Positions 39,940 to 52,143 of a DNA stretch of 64,000 nt are shown piece by piece; position 1 is the stretch's first letter; each line of letters begins with the position of its first letter. The notes under the pieces are model-generated. The model was not told where the DNA came from, searched no databases, and saw only the letters and a program-made list of their open reading frames with translations. Source of the stretch: Bimastos eiseni. Lineage: Eukaryota; Annelida; Clitellata; Crassiclitellata; Lumbricidae. Made by a program: the position numbers and the translations under genes. Location of the stretch: contig OY365807.1 of NCBI GenBank assembly GCA_959347315.1, positions 11,060,192-11,124,191 of the forward strand. Reading direction: 5' to 3'.

Positions 39940-41180
39940 CGCCCATCAAATTATATCTTACGTACGCAAAAAAATAGGATTTTCGGCCCCCTCCCTTTGT
40001 TGCACCGCGTACATTTCGTGGACCCCTCCCCATGCATACGTACAATTGAGCTCTACCCCTTCCATTGCAAAGGTTAAATAGCTAAAAACATCTATAAGAC
40101 ATTGATTTTAACACATTTTTTGTTAAGCATCATATTTAACAGGTTAAATTTTATTATAATGTAATATGAAACTTAAGTTATCGTTATTTTTATTATTATT
40201 ATAGCAGTTTTACACGGCGCCCCTTCAAGGCCATCTACTCAGAAGCGCTCCTGGCCCAGGCTCAAACAGCGACAAGGCCAGATAAGAAAAGGGCGGATTG
40301 GCCTAGAAGGCGTCAGTTACTGTGCCACTTGAAGGCCATTCCAGGTAACTGGACCAGCCAGTAAGAAAGCACAGAGCTGACGGATACATGTAGCAGTCCG
40401 CGCACGGGACTAGTAACTCCGCATGCGCAGCGAGTCACGGCGTCAAACAATGACAGTGGGAAAAATAGTTCTAGGAGATAGAGGGGCGTAAGGCCCTCAA
40501 TGCAGTGCCGCACCAGCGCACAGCGGATAAGACAGCCAGGACGTCACGCATGTATACCGAGAGATTTTGTCAAACTCAGGGACTCGGCCTACAAGTCGGG
40601 CGGCCGTGCACAAAATCCCGTCAGTAGTCCAGTATAATGTTCCAATATAACGGTCATAAAAATTATTATAGGCTTACAGGATGTAATAGCCACCAAAATA
40701 CTTTTTTAGTTGCACGTTTTAACTGTAATTTTAGTTTTTATTTGTGAGTAAAAATAATACCATATTTTAAGAAAAGATGAATTTATGGAATAATTAAAGC
40801 TATTCCATCCTGAAATTTGCGCCCCTTCTATATTTGCGCCTTGTGCCACGGCACCGCCTGGCACGACCTCGGTGCCCTGGCAGCAGGCTGTTTTGGTTAA
40901 GCATCAATTAACGCCTTAAACTTCCTAATTGTCACGAAGAAATAAAATACTAGCAATACTTGCATTTTACTGCTATATAAAATTGATAAGTAGGAATATA
41001 GTTTGTGATTGGGTTTACATTTTTGATTTTTATATATAGCATAAAGTGGACGTCATAATTAAACCGATTGCGTGCGTACACATTTCTCGGAACCTCCCCT
41101 CCATACACACTCTTACGCAAAATCGCTGTAATTTCTCGGAACCCCTCCCCTCGCTGAACACGTAATATGTGGATGGCCCC
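39940..41180 (+). mobile_element. CGTACG-family MITE, copy 2, with an inserted segment
   Basis: The ends are GCGCCCATCAAATTATATCTTACGTACGCA and ATATGTGGATGGCCCC. The outer parts match 41309-41814 (GGACCCCTCCCC-TGC-TACGTACA, GAAGAAATAAAATACTA, GTGGACGTCATAATTA). About 750 bp in the middle (about 40145-40890) have no match in the other copies, so a second element is probably inserted. Its right part (TATTCCATCCTGAAATTTGCGCC) resembles 5690-5720. Confidence 0.7.
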
Positions 41181-41308
41181 TCACAGGATCACCCCACCTA
41201 ATGCAGTTGGTCATGACTACTGACCATAGCGTGTGTTCATGCTCGTTTAATTTATGCAGTAATTAGTTGTGTTCATGAAAAACTATAACTTACACTGACT
41301 ACATGTGA

Positions 41309-41814
41309 GGGCCCATCCACATATCACGTACGCAAAAAATCTGATTTTCGGACCCTCCTCTCTCCTGTTGCAACGCGTACATTTCGTCGACCCCTCCCCG
41401 TGCGTACGTACATTTGAGCTCTACCCCTCTCCCCCACCATTGAAAAGGTTATATAGCTAAAAACATCTATATGACATTGATTTTACCACTGGCAATTTAG
41501 TTTTGCTAAGCAACATAGTTAACAGCTTAAATTTGTTAACTGTTATGAAGAAATAAAACACTAACAACACTTGCATTTGAAACCGTTTTAATGCTACATA
41601 AAGTTGATCAAGCAGGAATATAGTCTGAGATTAGGTTTACATTTCTGATTTTCATATTCTGTATTGTGGGCGTCATAATTAGACAATTATATTTGCGTAC
41701 GTACATATTTTCGGGACCCCCTCCCCCTCCACCCCCATACGCACCCGCACGCAAAATGGCCGAAATTCTAAACCCCCCTCCCCTTCGCTGCGTACGTAAT
41801 ATATGGACGGTTCC
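41309..41814 (+). mobile_element. CGTACG-family MITE, copy 3 (most complete)
   Basis: Terminal inverted repeats of about 26 bp: GGGCCCATCCACATATCACG and, reversed, GGAACCGTCCATATATTACG, both continuing TACGCA. C-rich tracts with CGTACG lie at each subterminal region. It is about 505 bp with no ORF. The target duplication is not clear. Confidence 0.82.
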
Positions 41815-43018
41815 TCACCACATATTAACATGACATAAATATAAATAAGAATGGACATTTCTAGGTCTCAAAATAAATCAAAACGATTTATGCATAAGAA
41901 CGGCTTGATTATATCACATTTAAGAAGTTTTGCAAAAAACATTTTAAACATGAGAGGTGCATATGTAGTCAAAGGAAAGCATGTGCAGATGATGTCATGA
42001 GCAGAAAAATATAAAATATTTGTAGCAATGTACATAATAAAATCATACATTAGACCCTACATCAACTGTGCATTTAAGAAAACAACAATAACATGGAATA
42101 AAAATGCAACCTTTTAAAGTCACTTGCTAGCAGTAAGATCACACCAAAAGGCAAGAAATGTGAATGCAAAATTTGTAAACTATATAGTTTCTATGTCCAG
42201 ATTTAAAAAAATATTTTGCACCTGTATATCAACATTCAAGATTTTTAAACTGAAGTATGAATGAATACATTTTACTCAAAAGACTTGACCCTAAGTGCTC
42301 TTAACAAATACACATCTAGTAAATTATCTTATCTGAAAACAAATATGATAAATCGTACTATGAAAAATCATACCGTGCGAGATCGACCACACCCTGTCAC
42401 CTTCAACTTTAGATTTTGCTGAAAATTATTCAATGCAAAATTGCATTACGATATTTAAAATTTGACTGTGATATACCATCTAAAAGTAGGCAAAACTTTT
42501 ATATAATTGTGCCAAATATATCAAATATATAAAGCCATATATCCAACAAGCAGTACATTACAAAGAACAGAGGCATTAGGAATTCACTGCTGAATTCAGA
42601 CAATTATTGTGGACTTAATGCACCTATTACAATGACAGTGACTTCTTAAGTAGAGACTTCACGTTGCAGCACAGTTGCCAACATGCTATCTCAGAAAAGA
42701 CTTACTGTGGCTGAAATGACAGTCAGCAAGATTTTCAACTGGAGTCCAGAAAGAAAATTATTTTTATCATCAGCCAACTCAGTTTCTTAAGTGTTCCAAT
42801 TTTCTTTGTACAAGTAGTTTTATGACATTGCTGGGTTAGGCTACAGAGTATTCGAATGCCGTTACTGTCCATGACTATATATATATATAAATATATTATA
42901 TATATATATATATATATCTACAGGTATATACATATATATATATACACTAAAATTGTCTACAGCTAATCATCCAAATACAAACTGAAAACATAGAAAACAA
43001 GTATCACTTGGAGGTAAC
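41815..43018. repeat. Gene-free AT-rich stretch with (AT)n microsatellite at 42874-42944
   Basis: No coding exon is recognised. The dinucleotide run TA/AT with short interruptions sits at 42874-42944. Confidence 0.6.
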
Positions 43019-43466
43019 AGGACAATTACCCCCGGCCAATTACCCCCCCCCCCCGGTGCAAACAACCCCCCCAGACAATAACCCCCAAATAGTGTAAGGG
43101 TAACACGACATACATACAGGCATACATACATATATATATACCTACATACATACATAAATACATATATACATACATAAATAAATACATATATATATATACA
43201 TACATACATAAACACATACATACCTGCATGCATGCGTACATACATACATACAAGATTGGACTCAAAAGGTATATAAAGGAAAAGTGTTAATATGTGTTAT
43301 CAGCCTAATTGATGTTTGCAACCTATCTACTAATTTGAATCTAACTGTATTTGCGTTATATTTTCTTCAACGGGTGGGGGTTAGTGTCCGGGGTTTATTT
43401 GCATGGGGGTAATTGTCCGGGGTAATTGATACGGGGGGGGGGTTATTGTCCGGGGGTAATTGTCCT
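43019..43466. mobile_element. TIR element with C/G homopolymers and an inner TACA tandem repeat
   Basis: The left end is AGGACAATTACCCCCGGCC and the right end, reversed, AGGACAATTACCCCCGGAC. Inside each arm are more CAATTACCCCC-like words and runs of up to 14 C or 9 G. The centre (about 43110-43250) is a TACA/CATA tetranucleotide repeat. No ORF beyond repeat translation. Target duplication uncertain. Confidence 0.75.
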
Positions 43467-44142
43467 ATATCCCACTGGGACTCCAGACTAGATCACTTCA
43501 AAGTAAGATGGTGGTAGTTGCAGTTTAATGACAGTGTGTGATAACAAAGATCGTGAGGTCTCCCTCCTCCTTTATCCAGGCTTGGTACTAGTGCTGCCAG
43601 AGAACGAGCAATGCAGGAGTTATCAAAGTAAGACATTCAGGACTGTATTTTCATTTATCAATAAACTGAAAGTGCTTCTGTTCTATCCTGTGATCATTTA
43701 GTGTTTCAATTATAATTGGAAACTAGTGTTAAAACCTATATAACAAATTATTATCTATTTAACAATTACTAACATCTGTTGAAAACGTATCAAGTGAGGA
43801 TCACATGTCCTGTCCAAAACATTCCCAACAAAGTTTACATGCCAAATACTTAAAAAACGTGTTCTTACATATTTTAACTTTGACCTGGTAGGATATCAGA
43901 TTATGTCAAAGAAATTTTAAGAAGAGGAAAAAGAGTTATTGCTGATTGCTTTTCTGCTGGAAGCGGACACATTTTGCTATCTCATGGATGTTCGACAAAA
44001 GTCCATGCATTCATAAAACAGCTCGGTAACATTGTCCGTAGCCCTCAACACCCAGTTTGATGAAATGGATGTTCTTACGACTGAATGCTGATAACAAATT
44101 TGTCTTCTTTGGTAAACATCATTTTGCTGGGGATGTTGTGAC

Positions 44143-44612
44143 TAGGGCTGTACCGAATATTGCTTCGTATTCGCTTTGGAGACGAATAGTGGGCCAAATA
44201 ATTATGGTATTTGTCCGAATAGTAGTGGTTGGACCGAATACTAATAGTGGTGACATGACATCTATTTCTGCACAAGCGGTGGCTGCTATATCGAGTGGAC
44301 TGAAGCAACTCTACTGCCTGAACCATGGCATCACAGTGTCAGCCGTCTCATTTCTAAGTTTAGTTAAATTAGTTCCATTTCAAGTTCATGCAAACTGGCA
44401 GAAGGATGCAGAAATAAATGTAGTTAACCATTTACCCTTAGTTTATGTATTAAATTAACTTAACTGAAAGAAACTCTTGCACACAATTGGAAATTTTAAA
44501 TTTGTCAGTGGACCTATTTTGTACACTATTTGTATTCATATTCGTCCGAATAGTTGGTCCAATTATTCGTATTCGGCCGAATAGTGAAAATCACCTATTC
44601 GGTACAGCCCTA
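44143..44612. mobile_element. hAT-like MITE with TAGGGCTGTACCGAATA ends and perfect 8-bp target duplication
   Basis: The first 17 bases TAGGGCTGTACCGAATA return inverted at the right end (TATTCGGTACAGCCCTA). It is flanked by GTTGTGAC on both sides (44135-44142 and 44613-44620). GAATAGTnGGnCC words sit at both ends. The ORF across this region (44057-44458) is incidental. Confidence 0.95.
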
Positions 44613-44788
44613 GTTGTGACACCATAACAGTTTATGGGTCAACTTTTTATATTCATGAAATAATTTATATAGATAACACTTGCTTGAACAGCATCAGCCA
44701 TCATTATTTTGAAATTTCATTAAAATTCATGGCTATCTACATGAGTTATGTAAAATTACAATTGGACAAATTTCATATAATGACTATG

Positions 44789-44792
<4 letters not shown>

Positions 44793-44819
<27 letters not shown>

Positions 44820-44868
44820 CATAAGTATATATATATACATACATATATATATATACCGGTATATACAT
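44793..44868. repeat. (AT)n / (TACATA) microsatellite
   Basis: A dinucleotide run with a short ACATA interruption, ending ATACCGGTATATAC. A dispersed CCTCTGAGTAG ... GTGCTATATCAA motif follows at 44879-44917. Confidence 0.85.
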
Positions 44869-44919
44869 TTGGAGTGCCTCTGAGTAGTTATTTTGAAGGG
44901 GTGCTATATCAAGTATTTA

Positions 44920-47057
44920 TGATTGACATATATAATGACTATGGCATATAATATATTATATATTTCACTTCTTATAAGTCCTGTGACTGTTGAATTGAAA
45001 AACAACCATAAGCGTTTAATAAATTTTCATCTAATCAACAATCAGTTCAAAATGACTCACTGATAAAGTGTCCATTCAGAAATCACAGAAAAAACTTAAC
45101 CCTTAAACCTCCAATTATTATATCAATCGCATTTATTATTATATCAATCACAGCGGCCTCAGGAGTGGTAAGAGTTAAAGCATAGATAGAAATATTATAT
45201 CAAGACCAACACAAAACATATTGATCAGGTAATATCTATTATAATATTACAAACTAGCATGTGCTAGTCAATTTAATTTCAGTCTTTTGGTTTCAATAGC
45301 TTTTCAAACATAAACAAAAGAGGAACTTCTAAAGAGGTACAACAGTAATGTCAGTAAAAAAATAATTAATTGCATAGTGAACAGCCAAGAATAGACATAC
45401 ACTCTAGCTAGTCAAATATTAAAAAAAAACAATAGTACTGATTACATCTGAGTACTAAAATCATTTTATACCACCAGAAGCTTATGGCGTGCACTCTCTT
45501 AAATATGAAGTTTATATAAACTCTAGCAGTAAATTTTCCCAAAATCAGCTACTGAAGTTGGCCCCTTGTCTGTCAGTTTAACAAATATTAGCATGTCAGT
45601 ATGAATTCATTTGCAATAAAACAGACATTAAGTATATCCAGTAGGAGCCCATTACTTGCCAAGTCAGAATATAAACAAATTTTTTAAAACGTGCAGCCGT
45701 TTTTATTCATATTGAGGGAGGCAAATTCAAGAAAATGCAGTTGGCGCTTTCTGAGATGGCATAGTGGAAGAGCTCTGTCCTTTAAAGTCTTTACTCACGA
45801 CACAGGCTCTTTATGTCACCAGCAACTATCAGAATACAGAAGTGAAAACTCATGCTCTATATGCTCTACTTCTCAAGTTATTTCATGTCGCATATGGCCT
45901 TAGAGAATATCTAGCAAAAATCGGATATAACTTTTGGCCCGCTCGAGTTCACATTTAGAAGGTTAATCTGGTTAGTACATGTGTCAAATCACCATCACCA
46001 TATCGTAATTATTGAATTTCTTAATGAAAAGGCTAAAACAGCACCCACTAAAACAAAACACGTACAGTCGAATGAAAGTTTGGACAAGTCAGCTCACTTG
46101 CTTCAAACTACGCGTCTTGGTACAAGAAACGAAACATTGCATCGCGTTGGCCTTGCTGCGCTAATAAACAAACATCGCTATATAAAAGGTCATTTTTAAC
46201 CAAACACTTCGCTCCAAAAAAGCGAAAATTAAGTAAACTATCAGACAAACTTCATTACGCATCGCTATGTAAAGCAATCCTCACCTTGACACAGAGTTAC
46301 GTAGAAATTAAGAGAAAACGTTTACCCAGCCCTCGCATACGTGTTATTTACTTTCAAAATGGCAGCGTAGTTGACGAGGCAAAGCGCTATAATAGGGAAA
46401 CCTGAGTCGCACCAAGTATAATAATAAAAAGAATCAATTCGAACACAATGACATGGCCTATTCGCTAACACAATTATTATTGAGCTGCAATCTTGTAAAA
46501 CCAACGCATTCCACATAAACATGTTCAACATCACTTATCCATCTTATCATGTCCAGTGCAATTATTGTTTATCAAAGCTTTACTCATACGCATGCGCCGC
46601 TTGGTTTGCACTTTTTACGTTGTTGCGAATTGAAACTGAGCAAACCATGAAGAGAACCTTTTTGTTCAGTTTTAATGCGCGTTTAATAACGATGGCGCAT
46701 CAGAACGAAACAAATTCAGTTCAAACCTAAGCCATTCAGTGCTAAGAATAGATATACGGATGTGCTGAGAGTTGAAGCAACAAGGGATCGAGTCTGAGAA
46801 AGAGGAGGAATCAGAATTGGATTGTGATTTAGAAAGCATTGTCTTCAGTTTTGAGTAAAAGGCCTGTGGGATCGAGGTATACTTGCGGATATTTGCCTTA
46901 GGCCTAATGATCACATCTTTTAAGAGGAAACTTACAAAATTTGGCTATTAAAATTATCCAGGTCAAATTACAGTGGTTTTAACACAGACTAGCCTAAACG
47001 TCTTCTGATTCACTTTAAACCCTTGTTAATTAGGCCTATGTTATGTTATGTATGTTA
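44920..47057. other. No gene recognised
   Basis: AT-rich. A possible tRNA-like A box occurs near 45758 (TGGCATAGTGGAAGAGC), without a supporting B box. Two TAGGCCTA palindromes lie near 46899 and 47031. Confidence 0.4.
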
Positions 47058-48375
47058 GGGGCCGTTCACATATTATATAGCGCCCAAGAGGTAGGTGGGT
47101 GGGTTCCTGTTTTGTGTATGGTAGGCGGGGGGGGGGGTAGGTTGAAGATTTCGTTCTATAACAAACTTTTTTCAGCTGATGCTATTTTGCCTGTTTGCCT
47201 GCCAATTGGAAATTCCTTATACAACGGACCTTCATTGTCTAATCGAAGTTCACAAAACTAACACCATCACCTGGTGAATTGATTTGACGTATACGTTATT
47301 ACTTATTATGTGTATATCCACTTTTAATTTTAACAATTTCCTGTGCATAGCTTTACACGCTCTTAAATTCGATTCTGTGTGATTTGTTTTGATTCTGGTT
47401 TAAATTAAAATTAATTCACTTGAAATAATTATGTTGGTAGGTATTATCAGGATGTTTGATTTCATTTTCTATAGTATGTGCAAACAATTTATATGTTTGC
47501 TTTAATACCCAATTGTAGTTATAGTATACACTCTGTATGATACGCCATTAAATAGGTAAAGTTGTACCGCGAACTTATCGATAAATACCTGACAGTGCAA
47601 TATTAAACCAATCGATTCTGTGTGATACTGCAATTAATCCTTATTTCTTGTGCAAAACAGGAGGGAAAAATTGTGTTTTTATAAAAGCTTCAGATTGTGC
47701 AATACAATTATGTTGATTATATGTCATTTAATGTGCTTATAAGCTGGTGTGGGGTAGGTAGCATATCTGTTATATAAAGGGTTGGCGGGTCACAGCCAAA
47801 GTTGTATGATCTCGAGACAGTGTCTCGGTCTCGAGACAGTTTTTTAGTGTCTCGGTCTCGGAAGCCTGCTGTCTCGGTCTCGAGGTAGTGTCTCGAATTT
47901 TTAAAAACAGTCTTGAAGTGAAAGTCTTGTTCTGTCTCGAACAAGCGGTCTCGATAAGTTTCGTGTTAACTGTCTTAAAATTTTACGCTAGGCCGAAGAA
48001 GAAATATCGAAAAAGATAAAACTCGGCATTATACAAAACTGTTCTTGGGAATTGATACATTATACATTATAATTAAGTTTCAAATTGAAATTACAAATGA
48101 ACCTTATTCCCGAAACCTGATACATTAGTATTTTACAGCCTTTTATATAGGATCACTTGTTTTTTACTGTCTCAAACTGTCTTGAACCTAGTGTCTCGGT
48201 CTCGGTACCTCACTGTCTCTGTCTCGGTACCTCACTGTCTCGGTCTCGTCTTGGTCTTGAAGTTTAAGGTCATGCATACAACACTGGTCACGGCTGCTAT
48301 TATATAACGTCATTAGGGGGAAGGGTTGGCCCAAAAATTGAAATTTTATGCGTTATATAATATGTGAACGGTCCC
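47058..48375. mobile_element. TIR element with GGGGCCGTTCACATATTATATA ends, holding a nested hAT-like MITE
   Basis: The left end is GGGGCCGTTCACATATTATA and the right end, reversed, GGGACCGTTCACATATTATA, both followed by TA-CGC words. Flanks GTATGTTA (47050-47057) and TTATGTTA (48376-48383) differ by one base. The interior contains a complete second element (47797-48286), which explains the length. Confidence 0.88.
47797..48286. mobile_element. GTCTCG-rich hAT-like MITE nested in 47058-48375
   Basis: The ends are CAAAGTTGTATGATCTCGAG and, reversed, CAGTGTTGTATGCATGACC. The flanks GTCACAGC (47789-47796) and GTCACGGC (48287-48294) differ by one base. It has subterminal arrays of GTCTCGGTCTCG and GTCTCGAGACAG. 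It is the same family as the outer element at 50075-52143. Confidence 0.88.
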
Positions 48376-50074
48376 TTATGTTAATTGGCTAACCTTTCTA
48401 TGGGTGCCTTAATTTCTATATGTGCCCGCTGATCTTTGTCTCAATAATTCCTCGCGCGCATCAACCGCAAATTGGCTAATGGCTCCAGATTATAGGCCTA
48501 ACGACAGTTATTGGCAACAAATACCCAAATGTGAGCACCTTTACGAAAATTTTAAACTATGGAAAAATGATTGAGCGCAACAAATTAAGCGTGCGATGTG
48601 CTCACATTTCGGACCATCCAGTCGGCGTAAGAAAAAAATCCTTACAATTATGGAACAAGATAAAAATCCTATCATCGCTCACTCATAATTAATTGTACAT
48701 AATACACATTCTAACAATAACTGTAGTTATATCATGGCAAAAAATTAGACCATGTTATCGCTCATATACGAAAAGGGAAAATAAGTTTTTGCTGGAGTTT
48801 ATTCTAACGACTAAAGCACTAGCATTCTATGAAAAGAGGAATTGAAAAACTTTTTTAACGTTCTCGGACATGCTTGTTATTAGGGCCCTACTACGGATAT
48901 TCAGTGAGTGGCGCCACCGTCTATGCTGATTAAGTGAAATAATCAAACATGCTCACATTTGGGCGCTCACCTTTGGGTACTTTACCCTATTACAGCACTC
49001 AAATCGTAATCTCCAAATTTATAAAGCGCCACCTGAAAGCCAAGCGCAGGGCACTAGCTTATTCACAAGCGCTGCATCAAATCAAAGGTGTTGTCCAACA
49101 GATAGTCTATGGTAGAGCATAATCCGGTTTCCAGCTGGCAGGAGGTCAGCATTTATTAAATATTCGGCTATTCAATCCGGAATCGTATAATGTACCTCTG
49201 CGATTGACTTAGGCATAGTTATTTGCTCTTGGTGAAGATGGGTGGTAGGCCTATGCCTATACATGTATATGTTCTGATCAGAAATTGTGTCTCCTAGTCA
49301 AATTAATTAAGTCACCGAAGACAGGACAGGCAAATGATGTACTTGCTGTTGTTCTGGGCTGCACCATTGCTGATTAACACGAAAGGGTCAATCCTAACCC
49401 CTCTGCATCAGCCAGAAACTGGAAGCATGGGGGTCAAAAGAAGCAGCATGGGGTCTAACCCTCTGCATGATTACCTTTCCCCGACAAATCGGACACTGTC
49501 CAATTAACGAGTCTAAAGTTGTCCGTTGACTACGATATGCCCCCGGACGGACATTGAACTGGACGAGAAAACTCACTCAGTTGGATATTGTCAATAGGTC
49601 CTAATATAGGCATAAGCCTATTATGCTACTGATTGCAATTTTTCGACCATGTGATCTCACAACTAACTAATGTTACACTGACCTAACCCGTCTAGTGGGA
49701 AGCTCCGATAGCGAGAGCGGAATGGTATCCCGCCTTCATATGCAGAGGCCAAGGAAATTATGATGTAAGTAGGCCTACTTCTATACATTCATGGCACTCT
49801 CAAGGTTAGCTCACGAACTACCACCTAAATTCCGACATTTTTGCATTTTTATCCCACTAAGGATTTGCCTATTGTGTTTTGACATCTGCCTTGTTATTAC
49901 CAACTTCACCACTGCTTGAACTCTAGCAGCGCCAGTCCCAAGCTTGGATAAAGGAGGAGGGTGACGTTAATGATTTTTTACTATCAAACGGTGTCGTTAA
50001 ACTGAAACAACTAGTACTATTTGAATATCTTACAGTCACGCTGTAGTTGTTTGTAGTCATTCATGAGTAAATCT
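48376..50074. other. No gene recognised
   Basis: No conserved frame. It holds several TAGGCCTA palindromes, a TTTATAAAGCGCCACCTGAAAG word at 49017 and no clear element boundaries. Confidence 0.4.
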
Positions 50075-50590
50075 CAGGGATGTGGTCTCGAGACCGCGGT
50101 CTTGGTCTCGAGACGGTCTTGAACCTGGAAAACTGCGGTCTTGGTCTCGAATGCATCGGTCTTGGTCTTGGTCTTTGTCTCGATTGCGTCGGTCTTGGTC
50201 TTAAAGGAACGGTCTTGGGGTTGGTCTCCGTCTTAAAATAGCGTTCTTGATTCATTTGCCGTATCAGAGCAATTTTTTTATATTTGTCGGTTATTTTCGA
50301 ATAGTAGAGACATCGGATGTTTAGACCCTACGCGATTGTTATCGTTTTATGGCATGCTGACCATCTATATATACATGCTAATATATGGGCAAAAAATGCA
50401 TTTGCAACAGAGCCAGCCATTTCAAAATTTGCTTTAACAATTTTCAAGGTTTCGGACAATCTACTAATTATGTGGTCGGCCACGTGTAGACACTGTCAAT
50501 CTACAATACCGAGTACAAGTAGGCCTACATTATTCAAACGGAACGTTAATCTACTTGTTCAGGTGTCTTAGAGTATATAGTAGGCCTAAG

Positions 50591-51834
50591 CAGTGCTTAA
50601 AGTGTAAAAAAAGAAGTGCCTGGACGCTAGGGGAGCCGTCCATAAATGATGTCACACAATTTTGGACGATTTTGGATCCTCCCCTTCGTCACGTGTCGTC
50701 ACATATGCCATGACCCCTCAATTATGACGTCACGTCACAAGACCCTGAGCCCCCCCCCCCCCGAAAATCAATCCAGATCTCCAGAATGTTACGCAAATTT
50801 TCTTATAATTATAAAAAAAATTATTTGTAACCATAAAATATTTCAAATTATAATAGTAGAACAAAGAAAAATGGAAAAATTAAGTATCCTATAATGACTA
50901 CAATCTCATGCATTCCTCACGATGAAAGACTATCATAATCATAATTAGTGTTGATTAATTGTGGTAACAACTACAGCTAATTAAGTGGAACTTGTTTAAA
51001 TGAGTGTAAGTTTTTAATAAAATTATGTATTTTTATGTGATGATGTGACGTCACATTTCGTCGACCCCTTTACCCCTTGTCACACATAGTTACATATGGA
51101 CGGCCCCTAGTGTCTAAAAATTGCTCAGGCAGAGCACCAACATATTAAGTCGACTACAGATGGTTCGTGCACTATGGTCTGGGTTCGTTAAAATAGAAGC
51201 TGGATTGGTGATATTAATGATGCTGGAATAGAAGTTGGATGAGTGAACGAAATTCTTCCAAAAGAGATGCCATTTAGATAAACATAATGCCTAGGCCTAC
51301 CGAAATAAAAGTTGGATCATCTAAAAGAATATTTGCCTAAATAGAAGTTCAATTGACAAAAATTATTCTTGCTCAACCAGAAGCTGGATTTGCAGACATT
51401 ATTATTATCTATTCAACTTCTAGTTAATAAAATACAATGGCGAAAAATTGAATTTGCTATCATTCATTAGGCTTTTTGTCCGTCAACCATTATTTAGTTG
51501 TCAATTATTTGTTGGTGAAATATTTGTTGTAATTAAAGCGTAGGCCTGCAGAGAATTGCTTTTCTTTGTGTAATTGTCGACAAGGGGCCAGTGGCGCCGG
51601 CATCGTTTTGAAAGTTGGTAATATAAAGTTTGTAAATGCGCGAAGCGCGAAATTTTTTCCTACTCTTTTTTCTGTTGATAATAACGTACACATATAGAAG
51701 AATTGCACTGCTGCATGGACGCTCATGGACGGCGTCCAGACTCTGCTGGCCAAATAGGTGGCATTACGGCGTCCAGCCTCGAAAATAAGTGCCTGGACGC
51801 CGTCTATGACCGCCCAGGCACACTTAAAGCCCTG
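50591..51834. mobile_element. Middle hAT-like element of the nest (CAGTGCTTAAAGTGT ends)
   Basis: The left end is CAGTGCTTAAAGTGT and then AAGTGCCTGGACGC. The right end, reversed, is CAGGGCTTTAAGTGTGCC, and GTGCCTGGACGCC is found again near 51789. The flanks GGCCTAAG (50583-50590) and GGTCTAAG (51835-51842) differ by one base. Confidence 0.86.
50631..51108. mobile_element. Innermost MITE of the nest (GGGGAGCCGTCCAT ends)
   Basis: The left end is GGGGAGCCGTCCATAAATGA and the right end, reversed, GGGGCCGTCCATATGTAACTA. It has internal TGACGTCA-rich arms and a C14 run near 50750. No ORF. It is bordered by CTA/TAG, so the duplicated target may be only 2-3 bp. Confidence 0.82.
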
Positions 51835-52143
51835 GGTCTAAGTAATTTGTAGTGTGATTTTCTCAGACCGAAGCCAAGGGCAAAAGTTTAGACTTGCGGA
51901 TAAAATTGTTTTCTGGACCATTCGTAAGATTAGTATTCTTCAGCAATAAAATTGATGTTTTAAGCCTGTTATTCCGTTTTAGCGTCTTAATAAATTGAAT
52001 TGTTAAAAAAGAGTATCGGTCTTTGTCTTGGTCTTGGTCTCGGATGATCGGTCTCGGTCTTGATCTTGACCCTCGGACCACTCGGTCTTGGTCTTAGACC
52101 TCTCGGTCTTGGTCTCGAGGTTTTGGTCTCGTGCCCAACACTG

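Larger units (their letters stand above)
50075..52143. mobile_element. Outer GTCTCG-family hAT-like element of a three-level nest
   Basis: The left end is CAGGGATGTGGTCTCGAGACC and the right end, reversed, CAGTGTTGGGCACGAGACC. The flanks GTAAATCT (50067-50074) and GTAAATAT (52144-52151) differ by one base. GTCTTGGTCTCG arrays are present at both ends (50085-50240 and 52010-52135). Removing the nested element leaves roughly 0.8 kb. Related to 47797-48286. Confidence 0.85.

Noticed and set aside
42967..43265. ORFs with Tyr/Met/Cys-rich repeats
   Set aside because: Translation of the TACA/CATA repeat inside a TIR element.
44057..44458. 133-codon plus-strand ORF
   Set aside because: It spans the left end of a MITE whose boundaries are fixed by 8-bp duplications, and its translation has no family features.
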